Assembly (NCBI GenBank): GCA_963575745.1
Contig: CAUYUJ010014596.1
Location: forward strand, 47,501-111,500
Source of the DNA: Prorocentrum cordatum
Lineage: Eukaryota; Sar; Dinophyceae; Prorocentrales; Prorocentraceae
Direction: 5' to 3'
DNA: 64,000 nucleotides
This document shows positions 1 through 14,925 of this stretch, piece by piece. Numbering within the stretch: the first letter of the stretch is position 1; each line of letters starts with the position of its first letter. Made by a program: the position numbers and the translations under genes. A model generated the notes under the pieces. That model saw only the letters and a list, made by a program, of their open reading frames with translations, had not been told where the DNA came from and ran no database searches.

Positions 1-1110
1 TTTACAAACGAATATACGCGGCGCGACGAGAGCCACATTTTGAAAACGACCCGCCTTCAATCCTTGAAGTTCTTGCCCTTTAGTGCTAACGCGAGAGCCA
101 CATGTTTCGGATTATCCGCCCTCCATCCGTGAAACCCTTCCATTGTTTTGAAAAATCAAATGCGCGCGGCGCTGGAACGAGAGCCACGAGAGCCACATTT
201 TGACAACGACCCGCTCTCAATGTTTGAAGCTCACGCAGATGGTAAAGCCAGTGTGCGCGGCGATGCGGCCAGAGCCACATTTTGAAAACGGCCCGCTCTC
301 CATCCGTGAATATCATGTATGTTGAAGACGTGTGTGCGCGGCGCTAAGGCGAGCGCCACATGTTTTAACCGCTCGTCCTCCATTCGCGAAACGGCTGCCA
401 CTTTTTATCACGATCATACGTGCCCAGGAAGTCTCAGGCGAAACTTCTGGCCCGCCCTTCCGATTGGGTTCGTGGTGCGACAGGGGGGAGTTACTCATAA
501 AGGAAAAACATAGACGAGCTGGGGAGGGGGGGGGAGGCGGAGGAGGAGGAGGAGGAGGAGGAGGACCAGTGGAAACCCAAGACTCATCAACGATGTGGAA
601 ATACACCCTCCTCTCAAGCTCTCTGTTCATAGGCTCCTACAAGGGCTCGCTTCCACAAGGAGTTACCCCGTTGGCGGACAACCGTGTGAAAATCTCACAA
701 CGCGCCAGAATCCAGAACACCATTCTCAGGATTTCAACGCCACGAATCAACCTGACTGTTGCGTAGTGGCGATATCGAATCGTGCCAGAACGTCGCATGT
801 TGGACGTCAGTACCGCGCATTTGCGTGATTGTTGCGCCTTGGCAATCCCAGTCGCATGAAAACATTGTTTCTGGTACGTTAACCACGAGAAGCAATGAAA
901 TTCCTGCAGCTGTTTAAAACGAGCGTGGGTGCTAAGGTGAAGGCCACATTTTGAAGAGGAGCCGCCATCAATCCGTGAAGCTCGAATTCTGTTTTGTATC
1001 GAGTGTGCGCGGCGCGCGCCTTCAATCCGCGAGACGCTTGCAATGTTTTCAAACGAGTGCGCGCGGCGCGAAGGCGAGAGCCACAACTTGGAATTGGCCC
1101 GCCATCTAAA
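1..1110. repeat. degenerate satellite with a GAGAGCCACATTTTGAAAACG core
   Basis: The core (gagagccacattttgaaaacg, then cccgccctccatccgtgaagc) recurs in diverged form near 28, 91, 187, 270, 351, 945 and 1076, usually preceded by a gtgcgcggcg box. Spacing is irregular (about 60-100 bases), so this is a decayed array. Short frames inside it are repeat-derived and no gene is recognised. The stretch at 560-900 lacks the core and shows nothing identifiable. Confidence 0.75.
424..560 (+). repeat. dispersed repeat, copy 1, with a GGA-rich tail
   Basis: A stretch beginning caggaagtctcaggcgaaac and passing through a cgacaggg-ggagttactcataa box is repeated with moderate divergence at 1153-1290. Both copies end in a (GGA/GGAGGC)n purine tract. 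A repeat with a simple-sequence tail is compatible with a SINE-like retroposon, but no polymerase III boxes were identified. Confidence 0.65.
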
Positions 1111-1152
1111 TGCGAAGCCGTTGCCAGCTTTTCAATTTTCAGGCTGATTAGT

Positions 1153-1290
1153 GGTCAGGAAGTCTCAGGCGAAACGCCCAGCCCGCCCTTTTGACTGGTC
1201 TCGGGGTTCGACAGGGAGGAGTTATTCATAAGAAAAGAGAATGGAGGAGGAGGCCGAGGTGGAGGCGGAGGCGGAGGCGGAGGCGGAGGC
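1153..1290 (+). repeat. dispersed repeat, copy 2, with a (GGAGGC)n tail
   Basis: Second copy of the 424-560 repeat, in the same orientation. It shares the caggaagtctcaggcgaaac start and the cgacaggg(a/g)ggagtta box, and ends in GGAGGC units at about 1258-1290. Confidence 0.65.
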
Positions 1291-2783
1291 GGGGCGCGCG
1301 CCTCGCCTGGCCGGGCCGGCGGCGCTGGGCTTGCTGGGCTGCTGTGCGCACGGCGCGTGGGCGCGCTGCGCGGCCGGGCAGCGAACGCCGCCGAAGCGGC
1401 CGTTGCCTGGCCGCCAGGCCCTCATGCCGGTCGCTCGGCAGCGGGTGCCCTTGGGTCCCCCGGGGGTCTGTGCGAAGCACGTGGGACATGCGCCGGCACC
1501 AAGTCAAAGAACGGTTGGACCGCGTTCCGCCGCCAGGGGGGAAGAGCCAAAGTGCGAGCGCACAGCACGCGAGCGCATGTGCAGATCGGGGCTTCCACGG
1601 AGTTTCACAAAGCACTCACAAACCTTGCTGCTCAGCGGGGTCAGTGGCAGTTTGATTGTTTTCGTGCTTTCATCGAATTGAGAGACCGTCGCAGGACCAA
1701 GGAAAAGGTTCTTGCTGCTTGGGCGTTGTGGGTCGCGCAGATCGGCCCTGTCCTCGTAGATGTGGGTCGAATCGGTGCTTCGAACAAGCAGAAGACAACA
1801 TGTGCGAAACCTCACACCACGCACCTTCAGCTCGTTCAGCTCGTGACCCCTCCCGTTGCCACGTTGCCTGCGTTGCACTGTGCGGACCTCGCGCGCGAAA
1901 GGCTTGTCAGGGCTGGCGGCAGAGCTCACGTTAGCCATCCTTCCAGCTGGCGGGCGGGAGGCGGTGCGTGATGTGTGCGCGTGTGCGTGTGCGTGTGGCG
2001 CGCGGGATGGGAAGTGCAGACTCGCGCGCAGGACCGCAGCCGCCGGGTTTTTGGGGCGCGCGAGTATTTTCGAATATTGTGCGTGGTTGGTTTCGTATCT
2101 TCAAACGGTGGCACATCTTTTCACCAGCGCTCCGCACTGCTAAGGTCATTCGCGTCGGCGAAGCCTCCAGCAGGCAGTAACTGTTATTTGTTTTGTTTCA
2201 GGTTGACCGGCACACGTGGGGGCGACAGCGGTAGGGCCCAGTCGGAGGGCAGCGCCACCCACCGGTGCGCACCGGTGTAAATATGCCGTTTGCGCACACG
2301 GTGCGTCGAGGGGAAAGAGGACGAGGTCAAGGACAAGGACAGGGAGGAGGAGCATGATAATTATTGGCGACGAAACCAGAGGGCGCGGAGGAGGGGGAGT
2401 AGGACGGGGGACGGCGCGAGTACAAGGGAGGGAGGATGTTGAAAAAAAGGGGGAAGGACACGACGGCGACAACGAGTGGCTCGTGCCCGTCGCCTCCCAA
2501 TTCGCCGATGGAAGGGCAGGTCAAGAAGGGAACGTTCCTCAGGCCAGGGCCGCCTTCTAAGATGGTTTCGGGCGCATGGGGGTCTTCAGGGGCCCAGGGC
2601 GGTCAGGCGGTTGTTCGGGGGCCCCTGAGACTCGCGCCTGACCCCCCTGGGCCCGATGCGCGGGCCCGCCAACCTCTTCTCGCGCCACTGCCGCCGCCAC
2701 TGGTGCTGGACAATCGCTGGTGGTGGCGCCTCGTGTTTCCTCCGTCTCGAGGGGTTATTGATGCTTCGCGTATCTCCACCACC
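1291..2783. other. GC-rich intergenic stretch, no gene recognised
   Basis: Several open frames of 60-218 codons exist on both strands, but they are Arg/Ala/Pro/Gly-rich with no recognisable domain, as expected from GC-rich non-coding DNA with few stops. A (GT/GC) alternation lies near 1975-2000. A gcttcgcgtatctccacc block at about 2763-2780 belongs to the dispersed repeat also seen at 14.93, 26.46 and 29.49 kb. Confidence 0.5.
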
Positions 2784-2858
2784 TCAGTAGCCGCCTTGGC
2801 TCGAGCTCCTCTGGCTCAAGCTTGGCTCAACCCCCCTTTGGCGCAAGCCTGGCTCAAG
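2784..2858 (+). other. candidate tandem relict spliced-leader sequences
   Basis: Positions 2784-2805 match the 22-nt dinoflagellate spliced leader (consensus recalled as DCCGTAGCCATTTTGGCTCAAG) at 17 of 22 bases. It is followed at once by shorter SL-3'-like pieces: a 15-mer ending ctggctcaag (2806-2820), cttggctcaac (2821-2831), a piece ending tttggcgcaag (to 2847) and cctggctcaag (2848-2858). A full leader followed by leaders truncated near the internal AG is the known signature of a trans-spliced mRNA that was reverse transcribed, reinserted and trans-spliced again. The copies are degenerate, so chance GGCTCAAG repetition cannot be excluded. A 64-codon frame starts at the ATG at 2901 and ends at 3092, with no recognisable product. 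Confidence 0.45.
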
Positions 2859-2982
2859 CACGCCCCTGATCTAGGTACGCGCCGCGCTCGGCCTGCCGCG
2901 ATGGCTCCCGGCGCCGGCGGCTTCACCGGCGCCGCCCTGCGGCGGCGCCAGCGCCTGGCTGCCGCCGCCCGCGGCGGGCCGC

Positions 2983-4088
2983 CTAACCCAGGCCCGCCCC
3001 TGGCTGCTGTTGCTGCCGCCGCCGCCGCCGCCTCCCCCCCAGAGGCTGGCAAGACATGGGATGACGCCTGCCCTCCGCCGCCTTCGCTTTGAGTTTTGGG
3101 GCCCCCTTGCCTTCGACCATGCCCCAGGTAAGCTTGTTTATCGGCGGCCGTTCTTGCCCAACCCGCCTGGGCGATTGCTTGATCAATGTGACGATGTACG
3201 TTAGATGTTCGCTTGGGTTGGTCACGCGGCCACCTAGCTCAATGAATACTTCGTAAATCACGCATTCCATCAAGTACTGGAGCACCTCCAATTCAACAGT
3301 GCGCATCAATTGAAATGCACGAGAAATCAAGTGATGGGAGTTTGAAAACGCTTGACACAAACAACCCATCACTGAAACGCGACTGCATGAAGAGCCGATG
3401 GTTGAAACACGTTTGTCTCCACATTGCTGTTTCGTAGAAGCCGGCGAATGGCGCAGTGGGCCTGTTGGCCATGCATGTGTAACAAGTTCGGCCTCAATCG
3501 CCCCATCCATGAATGCCCAGCGCCCCCTTTCATCCACGACCAGTCTCCCCTCTTCTGCACGACGCCGCCACATGCGAGTAAGCTGCGGCCAGATCCAGCT
3601 TTGCTAGCCTTAAGTTTGTCCCCGCGTTTTGTGGACTCGCTGAGAGGGGCGCCATCGTCCCGGAACGAAGGCCAACGACCCGTTGCCAAGCAATTGAAGC
3701 CCCAAGCCAGCACCAGGAATATTGACTCGAAGGCGCACTTCCCCTGGCACCCACATTGGCACACCGACTGCATGGCGAAACTCGCCACCCAGCACCTTCG
3801 ATGCGAAGACCCAGATACGACGTTCATCATGACGACGAAGAGGTTGTCTCTAGTGCGGCAAGCGGCAGCATCGCCCCAAAGTCCCAGTGCCAAAGACGCG
3901 CTGGGGTCTAGAGCATATATCGCACACCATCTTCTGAACTTAGCCTCCAGGGCAACGTTGTCCCCGAATCCAAAATGCACCGAAGGGTCTGGGCTCTCTC
4001 GAACGATGTAATCAGCCATCTCGTGTGGAAGGATAAAGTTACACACGTCTCCCATTTGAGCGTTTGCATTCGCATTCCAGAACTTCAT
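2983..4088 (-). pseudogene. relic of a multicopy dinoflagellate protein family (LWGD / CxCGCxGxC / RGDWSW type), function unknown
   Basis: Two minus-strand frames make up one interrupted protein. Frame 1 (4088 to 3369, 239 codons) carries LGLWGD (residues 68-73), a TRD box, the cysteine cluster CQCGCQGKC (110-118), an LAWGF segment, a basic KRGDKLKASKAG stretch and KRGDWSWMKG (179-188). Frame 2 (3573 to 2983) overlaps it and carries LEVLQYLMECVIYEVFIELGG (95-115), a VTNP box, PPINKLTWGM and a KLKAKAAEGR box. I recall this motif order from many uncharacterised dinoflagellate proteins present in very high copy number; that is memory, not a search. The frame change near 3.4-3.6 kb and lack of a clean start point to a decayed copy. 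It may be a mobile-element gene, but no function should be assumed. It lies convergent to the SL relic on the other strand. Confidence 0.6.
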
Positions 4089-4945
4089 GTTGGTCTGAAA
4101 CTGGCGGCTTTCGCGCGGCTGACCTGTTGAGTCTAGTCATGACATCTCCGTGGCAATTCCCCCGATGATCACCATGATTCCCAGCTTTCGCTATTTCGGC
4201 GCATAAGTGATCAGAGCCAGACCGCGAAGCAGCCGCAGCTCCTTCCTGACATTCGGGGCCAGACAGGCGGCACACCAAGAATAGGGATTCCAGGTATCCA
4301 CCAATCGACCTACGCCGCTTTCGCCCGCCGGCAGCAAAAGTGCTCAGCGACGTGGGCTCGGGCGCATCAATTGGATCTGGGGGGGGGGTTCTCCTTCGGC
4401 CAACCGCTGTCGGACGCCTCCGCGCAGTGGCATCCTTGGGCCCGAACGGCTACGGAAGCTGAAGCGATCCGACACTCTGACTTCCACGACCAGACGTATC
4501 GGAGGGGGCCAGCCGACCACCGCGGCTCGACGAGGAACCCGCAAATATCAACGCGGGGATAGAGCAAACCAAAAAACCCAAGAGAACATGCGAATCCAAT
4601 GTCTCGCAGCCGATGCATCGGTAGCAGAACTCCGCCGACTCTCGCACGGTCGTAGGCGCGAGAGCGAAGGGCTGCCAACACTTAGGGGGCCACTCGCTCG
4701 TGAGTCGGGTCGCCGCCCGTCTCGGGCCCATGGCGTGTGAGTCGCGTGGTGTATGCATAAGTATGCTTATACGTGCTCATATACAAGTGTACCCATGTGT
4801 TACTACTCGTACGTTACACGACGAGGAATGCAGTTTTTAGAGTGCGGTCTAATTCTTGGAGGTTAAACCAAGTCTTGGCGGTTAAACTACAATAGTCGAC
4901 GTCTATCTTGAAATTGACGGTTGCTACAATATCTCGGCGTTTTAG
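4089..4945. other. no gene recognised
   Basis: Frames of up to about 100 codons on the minus strand (4278-4758) have no recognisable motif. A short AT-rich patch lies at 4741-4870, with cttgg(a/c)ggttaaac occurring twice near 4856 and 4874. Nothing supports a gene. Confidence 0.4.
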
Positions 4946-5007
4946 ATGCACGGGGTTCGGGCTGCCCCGCCGCGGCCTCCGCCGCCAGCGCCCTCCGGGC
5001 GGCTGGT

Positions 5008-5163
5008 GCGGCCAGGGCGGCCAACGCGCGCGCCCCCGCCAGCGCCGCGGACGCTGCTGGCGCCCTCGGGCGAGATGGTGCGGTCCGCGCTCACTGGCCC
5101 GCGGCCCGCGCCCCCTGCGCCGCCGGCGCTGCCGACGCTCCCCGCGCCCGCGCCGCCGGCGCC
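5008..5163 (+). repeat. GC-rich duplicated module, copy 1
   Basis: This ~155-base block (cagggcggcc, then cccccgccagcgccgcggacg, then ggcgccctcggg, then gcgctgccgacgc) recurs at 10138-10282 with substitutions and small indels. Both copies read as a Pro/Ala-rich peptide with APPPAPRTLLAPSGE in one frame. Conservation of that phrase could reflect coding history or a shared repeat. The flanks differ. Confidence 0.6.
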
Positions 5164-5330
5164 AGCGTTGCGCCCGACGCAGCCGCCGTTGCCGCCGCCA
5201 GCGTTTGCGCTGCTGCCGCCGCGCGGGCTGCGCAGGCCCCCCTTCTGGGCGGCCGTTGCGGATCTAGCCCGGGCTGCCTGGGGCGCGGCGGGCGCCGTCG
5301 CGAGCGCGCCCCCTGGGCGCAGAGTGAACC

Positions 5331-5430
5331 CGCTTGGAGACAGTCGCAAATCTGAGGGGGGCGCGTCGCTTGACGACTGTTTCAAATCTGAAGGTGGCGT
5401 TCCGCTTGAAGACAGTCGCCGGTCTGCTGA
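5331..5430 (+). repeat. short minisatellite (gacagtcgcaaatctga type)
   Basis: Three diverged units of about 33-48 bases with the pattern cgcttg(g/a)(a/c)ga(c/g)a(g/c)t(c/g)(g/t)caaatctga are placed end to end, immediately before the 290-bp array. Confidence 0.5.
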
Positions 5431-5439
5431 TATTCTTGA

Positions 5440-9588
<4,149 letters not shown>

Positions 9589-9834
9589 CCCCGCCCTGGG
9601 CAGCGAGGCCCGCTGCGCGCCAATGGCCAGAACCCTGAGGCCCCGACGCGGGACAGCAGCTGTATAAGGTTGAAAGCTAAGGTCGGCGGTATCCAGTTGG
9701 ACCCCCCTGGGAGACCCCTGGCGAGGCGATAGAGCGGCGTCAAGTCACCCCGGGGGCGACGTTCGCAGGCGCGCCCGACCCGCTGCGGCGCGACCAGCAA
9801 ACTTGCGTCAACTTCCTGTTGTCCTCTTTCCGCA

Positions 9835-10010
9835 GCTACAACTGCGATGCGCGGGCCATGCGCGACGCGCTGGGCCTCGGCGTCGACATGGCTCAGCTGC
9901 GGCAGCGGCACCTGGGCCGCAGCGGCGGCGCGGGCAGGGGGCGCGCGGCGGCGAAGGGCCACGCCGGCTGCCGTGCACCCAGGAAGGGCAAGAAGCAGGT
10001 CGTCAGCTCT
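9835..10010 (+). CDS. candidate internal exon, unknown protein
   Basis: A 3' splice-site-like context, a pyrimidine-rich run ending ctctttccgcag at 9834, precedes a frame reading YNCDARAMRDALGLGVDMAQ followed by LRQRHLGR and then a Gly/Arg/Lys-rich basic tail. Third codon positions are strongly G/C, as expected for a dinoflagellate exon. The frame continues to a stop at 10044-10046, but a second cgcag acceptor-like site occurs at about 10043, so the 3' boundary is unclear. No family is recognised, and no partner exon was identified nearby. Treat as a weak candidate. Confidence 0.25.
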
Positions 10011-10137
10011 TGCTCTGCGGGCGCGCCCGTCTTTGTTTCGCAGTAGTCGCCCGCCGCCCCGCCCTTCCTGCCCCCCTTCGCCCGCTGCTCGCAGGTGGCC
10101 CCGTCGCCCCTCGTCGGCTGCTCGGGCGGCTGCCGCG

Positions 10138-10282
10138 GCCAGGGCGGCTCGCGCGCGCGCGCCCCCGCCAGCGCCGCGGACGCTGCTGGCGCCCTCGGGT
10201 GAGTCGGCGCAGTCCGTGCCCGCCGGCCGGCGCCCCGCGCCGCCTGCACCGCCCGCGCTGCCGACGCCCCCTGCGTCCGCGT
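10138..10282 (+). repeat. GC-rich duplicated module, copy 2
   Basis: Second copy of the block at 5008-5163. It diverges after ggcgccctcggg and realigns at gcccgcgctgccgacgcc. Confidence 0.6.
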
Positions 10283-11130
10283 AGCCGGTGTCTGCGGCGC
10301 GCGCGCTGTAGTTGTTTTCACCGCTGGCCAGACGCGGCCAGCCCGCAAGCCCCCGCCCTCGCACGGAGGCGCTTGCTCCCGACCTCCGCCGCCCCAGGGC
10401 CTTCCGCGGCGCAAAGGTGCATTCCGGGGTGGTGCCCCTGCGCCGCCCCCTTTGCCATCGCCGCTCCTGGGGCCCCGCGCCCTGGCCATCGCTCGGGCCT
10501 GGCCACGGCCGGGCTTGGTTTCCTGGTTGAACTGCCCCCCTCTTCGTGACGTCACTTGACTCGGGCGCCGCGCCGCGGACCCCTGGCCGGAGGTCGCCTC
10601 GGCCTTCAGCTGCCTGCTGCGCCGTTCCCCTCTGCCCCTTGCGCTCGGTGGTATTCATTCTTGCCTCGTTGAGCATGGTGAGGCACCTTGGCGTCCAGGT
10701 GACTTGCGCGTTGACCAGCTCTGGCAAGAGTGCTTGCGTTTCCCTGGCCTCTGGTCCCCATACGTTGCCAGAGCCTGGCCGTGTCTGCAGCTGCCGCCAG
10801 CATGGTGGGACGCGCCCCTACGTGGATTGCTCAGGAGTGGTTCAGCGTTCTTGGTCAGCCAGATGAGTTTGTCATTTTGTCCCTGTTGACACGCAGCCTA
10901 GTACGCTGGACTGCTTGCGCAGCCCCGCGCTGTGCCAGGTTCAGTGACGCGTCTACCTCTGGCGCCTGGCGCGACAAGGTACAATTCGTTAGTTTTCCGG
11001 TGGTCTCGCCTCTGGGATGCCTGCACATTGGCCGCCTGGCTAGCCTGGCACCTTCTGCAACCAGCCCTCAGCCCTGGGCGCCCCTCAGCCTCCCTCGGCG
11101 GCAGCCTCGGCAGCCGTGAGTGCGCTCGCT
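10283..11130. other. no gene recognised
   Basis: Frames of 60-130 codons occur on the plus strand (for example 10546-10866 and 10730-11119) and one of 443 codons on the minus strand (10727-9396). None carries a recognisable domain, and composition follows the high local GC. Confidence 0.4.
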
Positions 11131-11920
11131 GGGTAATTAGGCTCCGCCCGTAGCCCGGGTCGACCTTTGACGCCGCCTGCGCCTTCGCTCGCGGCTGCGA
11201 CCAAAAAGTTTTTTCACCACCCCATCCAGGAACGATGCCAGACAATACATGACATACAGTCATCCCTTGATCGTAAGGGCGATCGACTTCCCAAGGGCAC
11301 CCTTGCACCCATGCGTCTTCGGTCATTTTAGGTCCATCCTTAGCCACTTTCGATGGCCAGCCCCGCTCGAAGAGCCTCGGCATGGGCGCCCAAAGCCCCT
11401 GCACCCCTGCAGTGAAGCACAGATGCCAAATATGGCGAGCTAGAGGTTTCTTAGAGTTTGTCGGAGGCCCCTGGGAGCCATATTTGGGGCTCTTTCGGGG
11501 CCCTTTGAGGAGCAATTGAGAACCCTGTCAGGCTCCTCTCGGGGCCCTCTTCAGGCGCACTCTTGCTCACCATCGATTATTTGGAAGCAGGTCAAATGAG
11601 CGTTGTCCTTAGTGCGCTCGAGCCATCGTTTCGTGGGGCTCTCAGGGCGGTATTGGAAGCCTCGTGGGCCAGACTGCAGCATCTATTGGCCCGTCTTGGG
11701 GCTCTCTCTCTTGCGGGCTTGGAGCCATCTTGGGACTTGGGCGAAAAAGGCGACAACGCCAGCCTCATTGACACATTTTGTGCGGTGGAAAATGTGGGCA
11801 TCTCGAGAGCATCCTTGGGTGGTCCCGTGTCCACTTGGAGCCGTTCGGGCGCGTTGGAGTCATGGCGGAGGTTACGTTGAGCTATCATGTGCCTTATTGA
11901 TGTTTTCTTAGGGTAGTTGG
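11131..11920 (+). repeat. diverged copy of a composite repeat (TCACCACCCC box plus gggcctcttgggg-like blocks)
   Basis: A cgctcgcggctgcgac-n-caccaccccatccaggaacgatg segment (11173-11236) resembles 15266-15320. It is followed, as there, by blocks of the type ggcccctgggagccat / ggggctctttcggggccc that resemble the CTTGGGG repeats at 15.5 and 26.9-27.8 kb. Divergence is high. Confidence 0.45.
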
Positions 11921-12370
11921 ATGATGGCACTCCCTGGGTCAACTACGCCAATCGGGCCAGTGGGGCTATAGGACCTCATGTGGGGGAAAACAACCTCCAG
12001 GAATCCTGCTCGTTATGTTGGCAAGCTAAACAGGAAGACGCGGCCGTGCGATAATATCGGCCTAGTTATTGGCTGGTTCGAAGTTACCCAAGATTGGATT
12101 GATTGGATAAGGGCTGAGGATGCACATGTAGCATGGCGTCTCGGTGAGTCATGTGAGCACGCAAACACGTCGCAGTCATAAAAGCAATTGGCAGCCCCCT
12201 GTATTTGACGCTGGCCCCCATCACCTTTGCGCCTTGCTCATCATCATTGTTATTCTTGTCATCATCACCATCCTCATCGCCATCGCCATCGTCATCATAA
12301 GCATCCTCATCATCAGCAGCATCATCACCATAATCATCAGCAGTGTTGCTTCGGATGTGGTGCTCTGGAC

Positions 12371-13640
12371 ACCGTGTCACCCCATGCGCTATGCGACGCC
12401 CTCTCAGACGTAATCCGGCAGCACCTCCCTCGAGCTATGCGCTTCCCTCTAGACCGACGGGCCCATGAGTGGGATGCCGAGTGGGTCACCCAAATTTATA
12501 TCATGTACGGCGTGTACCACGCCATGGAACCTAGGCGCTGCGGTCTTTGGGCTTCGCCGCGTGCCTGTGCCAAAGCGGCTGCCTATGCTGCAGCGCTTCT
12601 GGCTCACAAGTGAGATTGAACGACCCTTCCCATCCAACGTAATTTCATCAGCATCATCATCATCCGTCACTAGCACGGGGCAACCCGTTTCCAAACGAAA
12701 GCAACGGATGATAGATTGCGCGAAGTTGCACGAATTGGAGAGTCTTTGGCGGCAGGCCACTTCGCAGGCAGAGAAGGCAAGTTGTGCTCGTGAGGTTTGG
12801 CACGCGAGTGCACGCCTCAAGCGTTTGGCGCACGAATGTCGGTGCCAGAGCGTCTTGGATGACCTATCCAAGGGTTGCAGGGGGAAAACAAAAACATGGA
12901 CAGCAGCAATCGTAGAGTATTCATCGTACCCATCCCGAGACGCAGCTTCCTGTAATCGATGATGGGGAAATCGGGACGCACGCGAAGAAGTATTAGGACG
13001 GCATTTTTATTGGATTCTTTAACAGAGGTCTTTTCCCCTTGGATGTATAATGTGTTCCCATTCGCTCGTCAAGTGCCCAGTGGTCATATTTACAATAACG
13101 CTCCGTCTACTTGGCCTCGCGCTAGTTGTGCATCCGATGGAGTCGTTGGCGCGATGTTGAATACATTGGTGTCGTATGTCCGTTCTGTTCTTGCATCCTT
13201 GCCCTATTTCCCAAGCGCGCCAGCCACGGGTCCTGTAGCTTATCCTCACAGGCACCTCCTTCAATTTTACGGGGCTTGCAGAAGTACAGGTGGGATAGGT
13301 TTCGGTGTTGTGGTATACAGTTCTGACGGCGTTGAATTTCACGCATCTCCGTTGTGGCATGAATTTACCTTGTGGCTCGAATTCTGTTGCAGAAAGGGCA
13401 TCGAGCGACTCGTGATGAGAGTGACAACGCGTTAGACATTTACCAGTGTTTGGGCATTTGTCATTGTTGAGATGAGGCTTCAGCATCATATCGTCGAAGT
13501 GTCATGGAGCTGCTGTCAAATGTGCATTCCGCTGACTTTCGGCGCGTTCGCCAAGCGTCCAACCGTCGCGCAGACCATCTAGACAATGTTGGGATTGATT
13601 ATGACTCCTGTGTCACGTGCAGCGTTTTCAACTTTACCCA
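12371..13640 (+). pseudogene. relic of a retroelement RNase H region, frameshifted
   Basis: Three frames contain pieces of one decayed coding region. At 12465-12962 a basic/helical segment includes KLHELESLWRQATSQAEKAS. At about 13247-13400 the phrase LLQFYGACRSTGGIGFGVVV resembles the start of type I RNase H (usual FDGA(C)R.N.G..G.G; here Y replaces the first catalytic Asp). At 13504-13600 FRRVRQASNRRADHLDNVGIDY resembles the RNase H C-terminus (R..N..AD.LAN.A.D, keeping the last catalytic Asp). Intervening frames are broken by stops. The module is common beside non-LTR elements in dinoflagellates (family knowledge). Loss of the first Asp and the frameshifts make it inactive. Confidence 0.5.
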
Positions 13641-14089
13641 CTCCTGCTCTTTCTGTTGTTTTGACGGTGGCGCACTTGACACACGCTATCCGCCGCAGTG
13701 AAACTTGATGACGAATCGTACACCCAATGGCGACGCTTCATGTTGCATAACTCCTGGACATCAACGGGTCATTCCAGATAGTACGCGTGCTCCGTCTTCT
13801 ATTCCGCAATCGAAACGCGCTCGTCCAGACGGGGAGATTCCCGCTTGTCGTAGTTGTAATCCTTTCGATGTTGCGCGTGTTGCACATCACTGTCTTGCGG
13901 ACTGGACGCTTTTGCCCAAGCAGTTGATGGTTGAATGGTTTCGCCACCCTCGGCCCATCACCATTTACCGGGTTTGCCAAAAACATTGGGCGGATCAGTT
14001 TTTGATACAACATCTGAGCAAGTTTGTTTTGATTGCGAGTGGCAATTTGCATATCGTCCTGGCAATTATATTGTTAACTTGAATGTCTA

Positions 14090-14925
14090 TTTTGTTATTC
14101 TTGCCCAGTGGTGTGGGCAAGGGATAACTGGCTTTGGTTTGGTGTGTTCTGATGTGCCGAAGGCTCTCGACTGGGTTAGACACCAACGATTGTTGCAAAT
14201 ATTGTTGGAACGCCATGTTGATCCGGCCCTTTGTGCATGGATGCTCCAGCATACAGTGGGCGTGCGCATCAAGAAACCATTTACTTTTCGTCAGGGTACC
14301 CTGGGTTTCTTCGCTCCGCGCGCTGCGCGGTGACTTCCTGCGGCCGTCAAAGGAGCTGCTGCGTTAAGGGTACCCCGTGTTCTCCCTCAGTTGCACCTCG
14401 CGCGCGGGTTTTCAGGCTCGGGTTTCTTGCGAGGGTTACTTGCGACCGGGCCCGCATTGTTGCGGCAGATTTCTCACAGAGTGCGATTGCATGCGCGCCA
14501 AGCTTTCATTATTGCGATCACGTTGTTTCTGCCGCAGGGTAGCAAGTGGGGACCTCGATTCGGAACCATTGTATTGGAATATTGCATATCAGACGTGCGG
14601 GACACATGCCAGCAACCGGAACTTGGCGTCGTCTTGCGCACAATCACCCCGTGCGCAACACACGGGGTCAAAGATTGCCTGTGTTGTCGTTTCAAAGTGG
14701 TGCTGTTCATCGTGTTTTCCGACGACATTTTCATCATTGGCCATTATGTCAGTGATACCCGCCAGATGTTCGTACTGCTTCGTGGTGCGTTTCGTTCGCC
14801 GGCTTCGATCTGCCAGCCAGTACGACACGTTGGGTAAGACAGGACAGCAGATGTGGCAATTCTTTGGCCAGGAACTACACATGAACACCCTGGCGCTTTC
14901 ATGCTTTGCGTAGGGATCTACATTC
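14090..14925 (+). pseudogene. decayed non-LTR reverse transcriptase fragment
   Basis: At 14140-14305 (frame 13935-14333) the text KALDWVRHQRLLQILLERHV followed by DPALCAWMLQ resembles reverse transcriptase motif A surroundings (KAFD..(S/R)H..LL..L) and the region after it. At about 14710-14820 (frame 14391-14837) FSDDIFIIGHYVSDTRQMF resembles motif C, with SDD in place of the usual ADD, followed by an LLRGAFRS helix and QP. The pieces lie in order but in different frames with stops between, so this is a dead LINE-type copy. It ends where the cattctagacgcttcgcg repeat begins (14926). Confidence 0.55.

Noticed and set aside
12078-12100. tRNA-like B box (ggttcgaagtt)
   Set aside because: It does not match the consensus end and has no partner stems.
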